Assembly (NCBI GenBank): GCA_964409335.1
Contig: CAYPCW010000010.1
Location: 1 to 52,117 of the forward strand
Length of the DNA stretch: 52,117 bases
Reading direction: 5' to 3'
From: JABMOW01 sp964409335
GTDB lineage: Bacteria > Fidelibacterota > Marinisomatia > SCGC-AAA003-L08 > JACNLC01
Part shown: in pieces, positions 17,879-26,983 of the stretch
Layout: every line of letters begins with the position of its first letter
Position numbering within the stretch: position 1 is the first letter of the stretch
Position numbers and translations under genes: made by a program
Notes under the pieces: generated by a model
Seen by the model: only the letters and a program-made list of their open reading frames with translations
What the model was told of the DNA's origin: nothing
Databases searched by the model: none

Positions 17879-18520
17879 ATGAAATACCGTCATGTCATCT
17901 GGGATTGGAATGGAACACTGTTTGACGACGCCTGGTTATGTGTGGAGGTGATGAATGGAGTATTGTCCCGGCGAAATATGCCGCTCCTTTCCCATACCCG
18001 GTATATGGAGCTTTTCGATTTCCCAGTGATTGATTACTATCGAAAATTGGGATTTGATTTTGAGAAGGAACCTTTTCAAATTTCCGGTACGGAATTCATC
18101 GTTGGGTATAACGAACGATATCGGGAACCCGAATTGCAACCCGGCGTCCGCGAGACCCTGCAATTGATCCAGGATGCGGGGATCACCCAATCCATTCTTT
18201 CGGCGCAGGAACAATCCACACTCGAAGAACTCATGGACATCCATGACATGCATCCGTTCCTGCAAAAAGCCATCGGGCTGAATGACCACTACGCCCACAG
18301 TAAGATCGAAAACGGTTTACGGTGGATGAAGGAACTCCATTACGGACCCCACGAGGTGTTATTTGTGGGCGATACCGTTCATGATCATGAAGTAGCCAGG
18401 GCTATCGGCGCCGATTGTGTGCTCATCCCCGGCGGACACCATCCCCGCACCAAACTGGAAAAAACCGGGGTTCCGGTTCTGGAGGATCTGTACCAGGTTC
18501 CGGACCGGCTAAACCGGTAA
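17879..18520 (+). CDS. HAD-superfamily hydrolase
   Basis: A 213-residue phosphatase-like protein. Motif I is WDWNGTLFDD (residues 8-17), with nucleophile D9 but Asn where most family members have the second Asp; DWNGT variants are a recognised subgroup. Motif II is probably SILSAQEQ (about 103-110). Motif III/IV is in VLFVGDTVHDHEVARAIGADCVLIPGGHH (about 160-188). The cap is small and helical. It resembles phosphoglycolate phosphatase-like enzymes, but the substrate is not clear. It follows DUF971 by three bases. Confidence 0.85.
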   Translation: MKYRHVIWDWNGTLFDDAWLCVEVMNGVLSRRNMPLLSHTRYMELFDFPVIDYYRKLGFDFEKEPFQISGTEFIVGYNERYREPELQPGVRETLQLIQDAGITQSILSAQEQSTLEELMDIHDMHPFLQKAIGLNDHYAHSKIENGLRWMKELHYGPHEVLFVGDTVHDHEVARAIGADCVLIPGGHHPRTKLEKTGVPVLEDLYQVPDRLNR

Positions 18521-18816
18521 AGACACGTCACCTACACAGGGTCTGCCACGTCGCAGGTGTTGGCAGCCGGATCTGAATTTGTGAATCGCCCGGACAAATC
18601 AAAGGAGTAGCAGTTTACCGCAGACCGCCGAATCAAAATCAGCTTTAACTCTACCCGGTTATTTGGGGGGATGAGACTGATCTTCCGCTTGTGGATAAAA
18701 CCGGTAACGGCTGTCATCCTTTCGGGGTAATCTCTCGTCAATTTGCTGTAGAATCGTCTCACAGAATCCGTTTAATTTTGTCACCTGATATTCATTTGTT
18801 AAATGAAAGACACGCT

Positions 18817-19230
18817 ATGAAACAAAAAATATTGCTCTTATCGTCATGTCTCGCATTGACGGGATGTGCCGTGATCACCTATCAGCCGGATGCAGCCAGC
18901 ATTGAACAGATCGAAGCGCTTACCCCGGGGATGACCATCAACCAGGTACAAAAGGTATTGGGGAAACCCTACAAAGTGTCCCAGATGTATGAAGGTGTGC
19001 GGGATGAGAACATCTATATCCATCAATATGCCGTTGCTTGCGGGGTATACCCATTTGACAAGCACAACAGCGAATCCGGATGGCTCACGGAAAAACAGAT
19101 CAACGGGAAATTTAAATACCGACTGGGCAGAACCCTGAACACCGATATTTTTAACCAGGTCTATTACCTCCGCTTTATTTACGAAGACAGTTTGTTGATC
19201 AAATATGAGACCGTACCGAATGTTCCTTGA
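18817..19230 (+). CDS. Lipoprotein with BamE/SmpA-like motif
   Basis: I start this gene at ATG 18817 (137 residues) because it gives a textbook lipoprotein signal, MKQKILLLSSCLALTGC, with the lipobox LTGC (Cys 17). A longer frame upstream has no signal. The mature part contains LTPGMTINQVQKVLGKPYKV (about 38-57), the motif shared by BamE/SmpA/OmlA domains, in which a short helix leads to a G-x-P turn. The rest, with several Tyr-rich strands, is not recognised. It is probably anchored in the outer membrane. The ABC gene overlaps its stop. Confidence 0.7.
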   Translation: MKQKILLLSSCLALTGCAVITYQPDAASIEQIEALTPGMTINQVQKVLGKPYKVSQMYEGVRDENIYIHQYAVACGVYPFDKHNSESGWLTEKQINGKFKYRLGRTLNTDIFNQVYYLRFIYEDSLLIKYETVPNVP

Positions 19231-20183
19231 ATCCATCTGCCGGTGAAAAGAATCCCGTGTCTGCTCCAGCTTTAGAGATTACCGGGTTACATAAATCCTT
19301 TGGAAAACTCAACGTTCTGAATGACCTGTCTTTACGGGTTGAGACGGGTGAGGTCTTCGGTTTTTTAGGTCCAAACGGGGCTGGGAAATCCACGACAATT
19401 CGTATCATTTTATCTCTTGTGAAGGCAAACAGCGGATCTGTAAATATTTTTGGTCGATCGATCAAAAAAGCCCGTCACCGGTCGCTTATCCATACGGGCG
19501 CCATGATCGAGAAACCGGATTTCTATCTGTACCTTTCTGCAGAACAAAATTTGAAAATATTGGCTTCGATGACCCACACGCCCTACTCCAGGATAGACAG
19601 AGTATTGGATATAGTAGGGCTGCTACACCGAAAGACAGACAAGGTAAGAAAGTACAGCCAGGGGATGAAACAACGTTTGGGATTAGCGCAGGCTATCTTA
19701 AACTCACCCCGGTTGCTCGTGCTGGACGAACCCACCAACGGACTGGACCCCGGAGGGATGAAAGAGGTGAGGGATCTGATCCGGCGGTTTTCGGATGACG
19801 GTATTACCGTTTTTCTATCCTCGCATCTTCTGCAGGAAGTCGAAAAAGTATGTACATCCATGGCCATTATTAATGAAGGATATCTCATCAGGGAAGGGAA
19901 CGTTTCAGCGCTTCTCTCCGAATCCTCTGAACAGACAGTTCGCATCGCCGCAGACCCCATTGGGAAAGCGCTGGCGCTGATAGAGCATCTTCCTGATGTC
20001 ATTCAGGCCGGGATAGATGAAGGTCATATCAGATTGATCATGCCGAAGGAAAAAATTCCGTCTGTTATATCACATTTGGCGAGTCAGGGGGTGAGCATCC
20101 GGTCGGTGATCCCCCAGACTACATTAGAGGATTATTTTCTATCCATCACCGGCAACCCTCCGATTCTGCAGGAGACGGTCTGA
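19227..20183 (+). CDS. ABC transporter ATP-binding protein
   Basis: This 318-residue ATPase of the ABC-2 exporter type powers the membrane partner encoded next. The Walker A is GPNGAGKST (48-56), the signature is YSQGMKQRLGLAQAI and the Walker B is LLVLDEPTNGLDPGG. A C-terminal regulatory extension follows the switch His (LSSHLL). The TTG at 19227 gives the TTGA overlap common in this region. A GTG at 19257 (MSAPALEITG...) is an equally plausible start ten codons in. With the permease and LolA-like genes it forms an exporter unit. Confidence 0.93.
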   Translation: MNPSAGEKNPVSAPALEITGLHKSFGKLNVLNDLSLRVETGEVFGFLGPNGAGKSTTIRIILSLVKANSGSVNIFGRSIKKARHRSLIHTGAMIEKPDFYLYLSAEQNLKILASMTHTPYSRIDRVLDIVGLLHRKTDKVRKYSQGMKQRLGLAQAILNSPRLLVLDEPTNGLDPGGMKEVRDLIRRFSDDGITVFLSSHLLQEVEKVCTSMAIINEGYLIREGNVSALLSESSEQTVRIAADPIGKALALIEHLPDVIQAGIDEGHIRLIMPKEKIPSVISHLASQGVSIRSVIPQTTLEDYFLSITGNPPILQETV

Positions 20184-21034
20184 TGCTTCTGCTTCGTCTG
20201 ATCCGGAATGAGATCACCAAGATCATCGGAAAAAAACGCAGCCTTATTGGGTTTGCCGCTATTGGCGTGCTGATGCCTGTGATCATGTTTGCGTTCTCCT
20301 ATCATCAGAGCGGGTTTTCTTCGGATTTTTCGAGACGTTCTGCCAATATCGGAGGCGGCCTTATTATGGTGGGGACGCCGGTAAACGGATATTTCATTAC
20401 CCATTTAATCATGAACTTTCTGTGGGTTCATATTCCCTTTCTCATAACGTTGGTGGCCGGGGATGTGATTGCCGGTGAAGGGGGCGCCGGCACCTTTCGA
20501 ATCTATCTGACCCGTCCTGTATCCCGGCTGAGGATCGTGATTTCCAAATTATGTGCATCACTTCTTTACACCGCCACAGTGATTCTGTTTTTTGCGGGAT
20601 TAAGTCTGGGGATGGGAATCCTCTGGCACGGAACCGGCGATCTTGTCGTGATGCATAAAGGGATCCTCATTTTATCATCCCACATGGTTCCCTGGCGGTT
20701 TATCCTGTCCTTCACCTTTGCGATTTTGGTGATGTGGGTTGTCACCGCGCTGACGTTCATGTTTTCATCCATGGTGAATAACGGGATCGGTCCCATGATC
20801 GGCGCCATGGCAGTGATCATTGTTTCATTTGCACTTACAACGATTCCGCTGGATATTTTTGAGGCGATCCGGCCTTACCTGTTCACGACATATTTTGATG
20901 TGTGGCAAAAAGCGTTTCATGATCCGATTCCCTGGTTCAATATCTCTAAAAGTCTCGGTATATTAGCGGTGTACACTTCGGGGTTTATCATCATCAGTTT
21001 TTGGATTTTTGTCCGAAAGGATATCCTCACATGA
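20183..21034 (+). CDS. ABC-2 type transporter permease
   Basis: A 283-residue membrane protein with about six hydrophobic segments. The ATG at 20183 shares one base with the ATPase stop. The N-terminus LIRNEITKIIGKKRSLIGF is the usual cytoplasmic lead of ABC-2 permeases, and GEGGAGTFRIYLTRPVSRLRIVISKL (about 99-124) is the coupling-helix region, in which the typical R-P pair is visible. Together with the preceding ATPase it would export an unknown substrate, and its overlap with a LolA-like carrier hints at lipid or lipoprotein traffic. Confidence 0.9.
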   Translation: MLLLRLIRNEITKIIGKKRSLIGFAAIGVLMPVIMFAFSYHQSGFSSDFSRRSANIGGGLIMVGTPVNGYFITHLIMNFLWVHIPFLITLVAGDVIAGEGGAGTFRIYLTRPVSRLRIVISKLCASLLYTATVILFFAGLSLGMGILWHGTGDLVVMHKGILILSSHMVPWRFILSFTFAILVMWVVTALTFMFSSMVNNGIGPMIGAMAVIIVSFALTTIPLDIFEAIRPYLFTTYFDVWQKAFHDPIPWFNISKSLGILAVYTSGFIIISFWIFVRKDILT

Positions 21035-21750
21035 GAAACCTTGTCCGTATTCTTACAGCTTTGGTGTGCAGCATGTATTTGTCCTTCCTGCCGGCGCAGA
21101 CGGATGTGACATCCGTCCGTGAAAAATTAAATACCCAGTTCAACAAAACTAAAGATTTTTCCGTCGATGTACAACTATCGCTGAAAATGACGGCGATCCG
21201 TATGCCCCAAAAGAAAATCAGGGTATTTTTTAAACAACCGGATCATGTTAAAATTGAGACCAATGGTTTTGCCATGGTCCCCCAATATGGACTCCCTTTA
21301 TCACCGGAGACATTATTCAGAGCCGTTTCGGATATGATCCTCGTGACAGAACCTGCCCCGGAGGATGGGACCGTTCGGTTGATGGGCGACCTTCAGATTA
21401 GGGATGAAGACAGGCAGATCTGGAACTTCTCCCGAAAACAGCGGCGTGCCCTCTCCATTGAGGTCACAGTAAATACCCGGCTGTGGGTTATCAAAGGGTA
21501 CGAAATTTTCAGAGGTGAGGATAAATTGATCCACGTACAAACCCGGTACACCGAACCGGAAAACGGGATTTATCTTCCGGAAGAAACCGTCATTTTAATT
21601 AAAGTCCCCGAGGAATTAAGCGATTACCAGCCGGACTTCCCATTTGAGGAAGGGATATCCCCGCAGGATGGGAAGGTGACGCTGACTTTTAAAAATTACC
21701 GGCTGAACCAGGGTCTGGATGAATCCCTTTTTTTAGAAGGACCGGAATGA
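21031..21750 (+). CDS. Periplasmic LolA-like protein
   Basis: A 239-residue exported protein starting at ATG 21031, overlapping the permease stop as ATGA. The signal peptide is MRNLVRILTALVCSMYLSFL with a likely cut after PAQ. The mature part fits the outer-membrane lipoprotein-sorting fold: an N-terminal FNKTKDFSVDVQLSLKM segment, KKIRVFFKQPDHVKIET (about 69-85) and a long antiparallel sheet with YEIFRGEDKLIHVQTRY (about 160-176). LolA-fold proteins carry lipid groups across the periplasm. The link to an ABC exporter is from gene order. It is not a canonical LolA by sequence. Confidence 0.75.
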   Translation: MRNLVRILTALVCSMYLSFLPAQTDVTSVREKLNTQFNKTKDFSVDVQLSLKMTAIRMPQKKIRVFFKQPDHVKIETNGFAMVPQYGLPLSPETLFRAVSDMILVTEPAPEDGTVRLMGDLQIRDEDRQIWNFSRKQRRALSIEVTVNTRLWVIKGYEIFRGEDKLIHVQTRYTEPENGIYLPEETVILIKVPEELSDYQPDFPFEEGISPQDGKVTLTFKNYRLNQGLDESLFLEGPE

Positions 21751-22088
21751 TCTCCATCATTTATGATGATCGATTTTTAGACCATGATACGGGTTCGCAA
21801 CACCCTGAAAGCCCGGATCGACTGCGGGTAATTATTACTGCCCTGCAATCACCGGAATTTGCGGGAATATTAGAATGGATTTCCCCGCTTCCCGCAACCA
21901 GACAAGAATTGTTGTGAATTCACAGCGCGGCACATATTGAACATGTCCAAAGGATATCAGAATCGGGCGGGGGATATATGGATGCAAATCCGTCGGTAAG
22001 TAGTGAAAGTCTGGAAACCATGGGGACGTCCATGACACGGATGGTACAGGTTTTACAAATATTCACAGGAAGGGAAAACCATGAATAA
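21747..22088 (+). pseudogene. N-terminal remnant of a histone deacetylase/AcuC-family protein
   Basis: From ATG 21747 (overlapping the previous stop as ATGA) the frame reads MISIIYDDRFLDHDTG followed by HPESPDRLRVIITALQS, the unmistakable start of the arginase-fold deacetylases. A TGA interrupts at 21915, where the family normally has a residue such as Arg. The same frame continues IHSAAHIEHVQRISESGGGY with MDANPSVSSESLET, again typical, then degrades and stops at 22088. Full members have 300 residues or more and carry the metal-binding HHA and D-x-H motifs, which are absent here. The gene is both interrupted and truncated. Confidence 0.82.
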
Positions 22089-22572
22089 CAGCGAATACAC
22101 CGATGAACAGAAATTCCATCACTACATGGGGACAGAACTCCATAATCAAACATGGAATCTGTTAGGGAAAAATAAACGGACTGAAAAGGATAATCAGAGA
22201 ATGATCTTCTTTGCTCAGGGATCACTGTATCACTGGTTGCGATCACCTGTTTTCGAAAAGGTCAATGAACAACGCGGTGAGTGGATGGTGTCCCATGTGT
22301 ATGCCGTGGTTGGACATGGAACTAAAGCGCTCAAATCAGCAGAAAGATGTTTAGCCCTCACCCAGGAGCTCAGATTTAAAGATTTTGATCTGGGATATGC
22401 CCTTGAGGGAATGGCAAGAGCTTATGCGGCAAACGGCAATACCAAAGCAGCCAATGCTTATTTTGACGAAGCCATTGCAGCCGCGGAGCAGATCCAGGGC
22501 GGTGAAGACAGAACGCTTTTTTTAAACGATCTGGCAAGCGGTCCCTGGTATGACACCGGATTGCCCAGATGA
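22081..22572 (+). CDS. Helical-repeat (TPR-like) protein of unknown function
   Basis: A 163-residue soluble protein, all helical, with the TPR-like helix pairs SHVYAVVGHGTKALKSAERCLAL (about 81-103) and YALEGMARAYAANGNTKAANAYFDEAIAAA (about 116-145). No signal peptide or catalytic motif is visible. The N-terminal half (GTELHNQTWNLLGKNKRTE) suggests a small conserved family whose name I do not know. It starts just inside the deacetylase remnant's end, and its stop overlaps the exonuclease ATG, so it is translated with that gene. Confidence 0.7.
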   Translation: MNNSEYTDEQKFHHYMGTELHNQTWNLLGKNKRTEKDNQRMIFFAQGSLYHWLRSPVFEKVNEQRGEWMVSHVYAVVGHGTKALKSAERCLALTQELRFKDFDLGYALEGMARAYAANGNTKAANAYFDEAIAAAEQIQGGEDRTLFLNDLASGPWYDTGLPR

Positions 22573-23219
22573 AGTACCTGATCTTTGACATCGAAACGGT
22601 GCCTCGTGACGATCTTCCGGAGTCCCTGAATGAAGAAGTCCTTCGGAAGGCGCAGCAACGGGTAGAACGGTTGGGTGGAGATCCAGAAGAGGCGGAATCG
22701 CTTATCCGTTCCGTGTCTCCCTTTTTCGGCAGAGTTCTGTGTATCGGTATGAAATGGTATGATGATACGACAGATGAGCAAAAAAATAAAGTAATTTGCG
22801 AACCGGCTGAACAAGATTCACTCCAGGCTTTTGCGGATATCATCAACCATGTGAACACCCGCCAGGTGAAATTTATCCATTTTAATGGGTTGGGGTTTGA
22901 CGTCCCCTTTTTGACCATACGGTGTGCCCACTACGGGATTCCAATTGTCAATCGGAATTTCAGGAATCTCCGTCGCTTCAGTTTTGATTCTCATATCGAT
23001 CTGATGATGTACCTGTCGAACTGGAATAATTTCAACGCAGTGAGCCTGGACACGGCCTGTCAATCCTTTGGAATCGAATCACCCAAATCCGGTGATGTAA
23101 AAGGGAACACCGTCTCCCGGGCATTTATGGATGGGGATATCGACGCCGTAACAGAATATGTCATGCGGGATGTGGAAGCGACCTTTCAGTTATATCTAAA
23201 ATTAAAAACGTACTTGTAG
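22569..23219 (+). CDS. Predicted 3'-5' exonuclease (DnaQ-like, PolB-exo2 type)
   Basis: A 216-residue RNase-H-fold exonuclease. The DEDDy residues are visible: DIE in LIFDIETVP (D7, E9), the Asp in FNGLGFDVPFLT (about residue 107-118), and the final Tyr/Asp in YVMRDVEATFQLY (about 197-209). HIDLMMYLSNW sits between them. The layout matches PF10108 (predicted 3'-5' exonuclease related to the DNA polymerase B exonuclease domain). It probably degrades or proofreads single-stranded DNA or RNA. It is the last gene in a coupled run that begins at the lipoprotein. Confidence 0.85.
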   Translation: MKYLIFDIETVPRDDLPESLNEEVLRKAQQRVERLGGDPEEAESLIRSVSPFFGRVLCIGMKWYDDTTDEQKNKVICEPAEQDSLQAFADIINHVNTRQVKFIHFNGLGFDVPFLTIRCAHYGIPIVNRNFRNLRRFSFDSHIDLMMYLSNWNNFNAVSLDTACQSFGIESPKSGDVKGNTVSRAFMDGDIDAVTEYVMRDVEATFQLYLKLKTYL

Positions 23220-23367
23220 GCGATGTGGATTCGATACGATCACTTTCGCCAATCCCTCTTTCACTTCTTTTCTACGGCGGTGGTTGCGTGTACAGAAAGA
23301 CGTAAGGGATACTTCAATCCAAACTCCGGAGCGAAACCATTCATTGAACACGCCAAACAGCGGTATT

Positions 23368-24330
23368 ATGAAAATTGGTATTCAACTCACCCAAAATACG
23401 GATAAATACCGGGCGCTGCTCACGGACATTCAACTTGAAATTCAAAGCGAACCGAAGGTGGAATTTGTCCATATTACTGATGAAAGTTCCCTCGAAATCC
23501 ATCTACCGGTTCTGGATGTTTTAGTGTGCTACCGACTTTCGGCACGGTCGTTCCCGCTTGTGACGCAAACCCTCAAATGGGTTCATTTCGGTGTTGCCGG
23601 GATAGAGCACAGTCTGTTCCCGGATTTGCTGAAAAGCGATATCATCCTTACCAACGCCCGCGGTATTCATGCCGGACCGGTTTCGGAATATGTTCTGGGC
23701 GCTGTCCTGTACTTTGCCAAACAATTTCCGAATTTTCAACAATTCAAAATTGATCGTTGCTGGAGACAATGGAACATCGCCCGGCACATGGTTCAGCTTA
23801 GGGGAAAAACAGCCGGTATCATCGGTTACGGATGTATTGGAAAAGCGGTGACGAAACGATTATCCGATTTGGGGATGAACATCATTGCGATTCAACGTCA
23901 CCCTGAAAATCAACAAATTCTTTCTCCTGACCGATTATATAATCTGCTGGTTCAAAGCGATGTCGTGGTGATCACCTGTCCGCTGACCCCCGAAACCCAC
24001 GGCTGGATAGACGCTCAGGCATTCAATCGAATGAAATCCTCCGCAATTCTGATCAATGTCTCCCGGGGGGCGATCGTGGCGGAAGATGCACTGATCCACG
24101 CTTTGGAATCCGGTGGGATCGCCGGCGCTGCGCTCGATGTATTTTCCACAGAACCCCTGCCTGAGGACAATCCATTGTTCGAATTGGAAAATGTCCTGCT
24201 CTCTCCCCATGTCGCCGGTAACTTCCCTGAATATCAACACGACGTTGCAGTTCAGTTCGGGAAGAACCTCAACCGATTTCTGAAGGGTGATACGCTGACG
24301 AATCTTGTGGACAAAAATTTGGGATACTGA
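23368..24330 (+). CDS. D-2-hydroxyacid dehydrogenase (NAD-dependent)
   Basis: A 320-residue oxidoreductase starting at ATG 23368 (MKIGIQLTQN); a longer upstream frame adds only low-quality sequence. The NAD-binding motif is GIIGYGCIGKAV (about 151-162). The catalytic Arg lies in NVSRGAIV, the Glu in DVFSTEPLPEDNPL and the His in LSPHVAGN. The protein lacks an ACT domain, so it is not the main SerA (found at 36425). It could reduce a 2-keto acid such as glyoxylate, hydroxypyruvate or phenylpyruvate. The 148 bases before it hold nothing I recognise. Confidence 0.88.
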   Translation: MKIGIQLTQNTDKYRALLTDIQLEIQSEPKVEFVHITDESSLEIHLPVLDVLVCYRLSARSFPLVTQTLKWVHFGVAGIEHSLFPDLLKSDIILTNARGIHAGPVSEYVLGAVLYFAKQFPNFQQFKIDRCWRQWNIARHMVQLRGKTAGIIGYGCIGKAVTKRLSDLGMNIIAIQRHPENQQILSPDRLYNLLVQSDVVVITCPLTPETHGWIDAQAFNRMKSSAILINVSRGAIVAEDALIHALESGGIAGAALDVFSTEPLPEDNPLFELENVLLSPHVAGNFPEYQHDVAVQFGKNLNRFLKGDTLTNLVDKNLGY

Positions 24331-24524
24331 TTAATATCCCAGATCTAACATCAAACATTCTACCTTCCATCTTCAAATATGCTTTCAGCGTGTAACGAGG
24401 ACGATTTTCCTTTTCCCGTCTGTGTCGGACATCCCTATATTTTGCACCGATTTCACACGGATAATCTTTATACAACCATTACACTTTAGGAATGGTACCA
24501 ATTGGAACGAAATGAAGGAATAAC

Positions 24525-25475
24525 ATGCATCGGGAACTATATCCAATCATTGAACCCTATAACGAAGGGTATTTAAAACTATCCAGCATACACACTATCC
24601 ATTTTGAAGAATCGGGGAATCCCACAGGCAAGCCCGTCATTTTTCTGCATGGCGGTCCCGGCGGCGGAATTGAACCGGTATATCGCCGGTACTTCAACCC
24701 GGAAAGATGGCGAATCATCATTTTTGATCAGCGTGGTTGCGGTAAAAGTACACCCCATGCGGAACTGCGGGAAAACACAACCTGGGATCTGGTATCCGAC
24801 ATCGAGAAAATACGGGAGCGCCTGGGAATATCCCGGTGGGCGGTTTTTGGCGGTAGCTGGGGGTCAACGCTATCCATCGTGTATGCAATCACCCATTCTG
24901 AACGGTGCGAAAGTCTAACACTGCGCGGAATATTTTTACTCCGGCGATCGGAGATAAAATGGTTTTACCAGGAAGGTGCCAGTTATGTATTTCCCGATGC
25001 ATGGGAAAAGTTTACAGAGATCATCCCGCAATCGGAACAACATAATATGGTTGAAGCTTATTATAAGCGATTGACCCATGATGATGAGAATATTCGCATC
25101 CCTGCGGCGAAAGCATGGGCAACCTGGGAAGCGGCCACCAGCAAGTTGTACCAGGACCAAAATTACCTTCATCATTTTAGCGAATCCAAAGTAGCGGAAG
25201 CATTTGCCCGGATTGAATGTCATTATTTCATCAATGACGGATTTTTTGAATCCGATGGCTGGTTGCTAACACAGATTGATAAAATTCGTCACATTCCCGC
25301 GGTCATCGTTCAGGGCAGATACGATATGGTATGCCCCGCAACCACCGCGTGGGAGCTTCACAGCAAATGGCCGGAAGCGGAACTCCATATCATCCCGGAT
25401 TCCGGACACTCTATGACCGAACCGGGAATCCGCAGCAAATTAATCGAGACTACCAACAGGTTTTCGCACCTCTGA
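24525..25475 (+). CDS. pip: Proline iminopeptidase
   Basis: This alpha/beta hydrolase removes N-terminal proline from peptides. The protein has 316 residues, close to the family norm. The oxyanion motif is HGGPGGG (42-48), followed by FDQRGCGKSTPH (68-79). The nucleophile elbow is FGGSWGSTLS (S111), and the acid and base are D267 in QGRYDMVCP and H295 in DSGHSMTEPG. GIFLLRRSEIKWFYQEGAS is the characteristic cap segment. No signal peptide is present. It stands three bases before the transglutaminase-like gene. Confidence 0.95.
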   Translation: MHRELYPIIEPYNEGYLKLSSIHTIHFEESGNPTGKPVIFLHGGPGGGIEPVYRRYFNPERWRIIIFDQRGCGKSTPHAELRENTTWDLVSDIEKIRERLGISRWAVFGGSWGSTLSIVYAITHSERCESLTLRGIFLLRRSEIKWFYQEGASYVFPDAWEKFTEIIPQSEQHNMVEAYYKRLTHDDENIRIPAAKAWATWEAATSKLYQDQNYLHHFSESKVAEAFARIECHYFINDGFFESDGWLLTQIDKIRHIPAVIVQGRYDMVCPATTAWELHSKWPEAELHIIPDSGHSMTEPGIRSKLIETTNRFSHL

Positions 25476-25477
25476 TC

Positions 25478-26983
25478 ATGAACTCCGGCACTTCGACCGC
25501 CCTGGTAAAGCGAATTTATACGCCGGTCCTTCTGGCAGGGTGGGTTCTGCTGCTGGCGATTCTCATCAAAGACCGGTATTTTACCGGTGGAACCGATTAC
25601 CGGTATATCACGCTTGAAACCGGAATCAAGTCCATCCCCACCGATTCAGAATGGATGCTCATTACCAATAATGGAAGAAAAATGGGATACGCAGTAAACT
25701 CCATAATGAATCGTGGGCAAGACGGTTACGGGGTGATTAGTATGTCCTGGCTGAAAACCATTGTGGCGGGCTATGAGGCGAATATCACGCTTGAAAACCG
25801 GGTCAGCCTTGATACGTTATTCCGGCTTGAATCCTTTGATTTCCGGCTGTTCTCCGATCAATTTACCACTCATATCACCGGGCAGAAATCCGGAACGACC
25901 CTTCACATTTCCATCATCCATGGACAGGATACCACCCATTCTGATTACCCCGTTCCGGATGCTTTAACCACTTATCTGGGTATTCAACCTCTGATCACTC
26001 AACATGGGATTAAGAAGGGAGATCGCCTGAAAATCCCTGCCTTTGATCCGGTAGCCATGCAGATGGATGAGGTAGAAGTGATCCACGAAGGAAAAGAACA
26101 TCTCCAGATCAACGGTATGGAACTGGACCTCAACCGAATCCGGGTCACATTTAAAGGCATCCCGGTAATCCGGTGGCTGGATGATGACGGTCTCACCTGG
26201 CGGGAAGAAACGGTTATGGGGATGATGATGGAACGAACGACCCCGGAAAAAGCGCTTCAAACAGACACCATGAATTTTTCCGGAGTAGATCTATTGGATA
26301 CCTATTCGGTCCCGGTGGATATCCCAATCGAAAATTCGTCGGAATTGAGAGAGTTAATCCTTCAATTCGATGGAATTGATCCTCAATTTTTCCGGCAACT
26401 GGAATCTCCCAGGCAATCCATTATTCAGGATATGCCGCTACAGGTCCGGTTTCGGCCGCTGGATTCACCGGATACGAATGTCAGGATACTGCCATATCTG
26501 GAAACCACGGATATCATTCAACCGGAAGATCCGTTGGTGATCGAAACGCTGGCCGGCATTGTGGAAAAACAGAGCTCTGATTCAGAGAAGGTTGAGAAAA
26601 TCCGTCAATGGGTGTACGAAACCATCAAAAAATACCCGGTGGTCAGTCTTGCTTCGGCAGTGGAGATTTTACACCAGAAAAAAGGGGATTGCAGTGAACA
26701 TACCGTATTGTATACCAGCCTGAGCCGGGCAGCGGGGATCCCTACAAAAATTCATGTCGGGTTGGTATACCTTAATGGGAAATTTTTTTACCATGCATGG
26801 CCCGTAGTTTGGGTGGAGGGTGAATGGAATTCCATCGATCCTACCCTGGACCAACCCGTTGCAGATGCCACCCACATTGCGCTGCTTGAAACCGACTACT
26901 CCAATTTAACGGACCTGATTCCCGTTCTGGGGAGAATATCCATTAAAGTGATTTACCAATCATCCGAAAAGGAATCTTTATGA
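25478..26983 (+). CDS. Transglutaminase-like cysteine protease domain protein, membrane anchored
   Basis: A 501-residue protein from ATG 25478. One N-terminal membrane segment (about 13-30, VLLAGWVLLLAILI) anchors a large periplasmic region. The C-terminal transglutaminase-like core has its triad in KKGDCSEHTVLY (C405), FFYHAWPVVW (H439) and NSIDPTLDQP (D454). The middle 300 residues are beta-rich and unassigned. Such proteins act as peptidases or cross-linking enzymes in the envelope. The stop overlaps the next ABC gene as ATGA, so it probably works with that transporter. Confidence 0.85.
   Translation: MNSGTSTALVKRIYTPVLLAGWVLLLAILIKDRYFTGGTDYRYITLETGIKSIPTDSEWMLITNNGRKMGYAVNSIMNRGQDGYGVISMSWLKTIVAGYEANITLENRVSLDTLFRLESFDFRLFSDQFTTHITGQKSGTTLHISIIHGQDTTHSDYPVPDALTTYLGIQPLITQHGIKKGDRLKIPAFDPVAMQMDEVEVIHEGKEHLQINGMELDLNRIRVTFKGIPVIRWLDDDGLTWREETVMGMMMERTTPEKALQTDTMNFSGVDLLDTYSVPVDIPIENSSELRELILQFDGIDPQFFRQLESPRQSIIQDMPLQVRFRPLDSPDTNVRILPYLETTDIIQPEDPLVIETLAGIVEKQSSDSEKVEKIRQWVYETIKKYPVVSLASAVEILHQKKGDCSEHTVLYTSLSRAAGIPTKIHVGLVYLNGKFFYHAWPVVWVEGEWNSIDPTLDQPVADATHIALLETDYSNLTDLIPVLGRISIKVIYQSSEKESL

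Noticed and set aside
18521..18816. Possible small minus-strand gene between the HAD phosphatase and the lipoprotein
   Set aside because: The 76-codon frame has no domain, no ribosome-binding site and no conserved look. The region is treated as intergenic.
23220..23367. N-terminal extension or separate small gene before the 2-hydroxyacid dehydrogenase
   Set aside because: The frames here give low-complexity basic sequence unlike the dehydrogenase family, whose proper N-terminus starts at ATG 23368.
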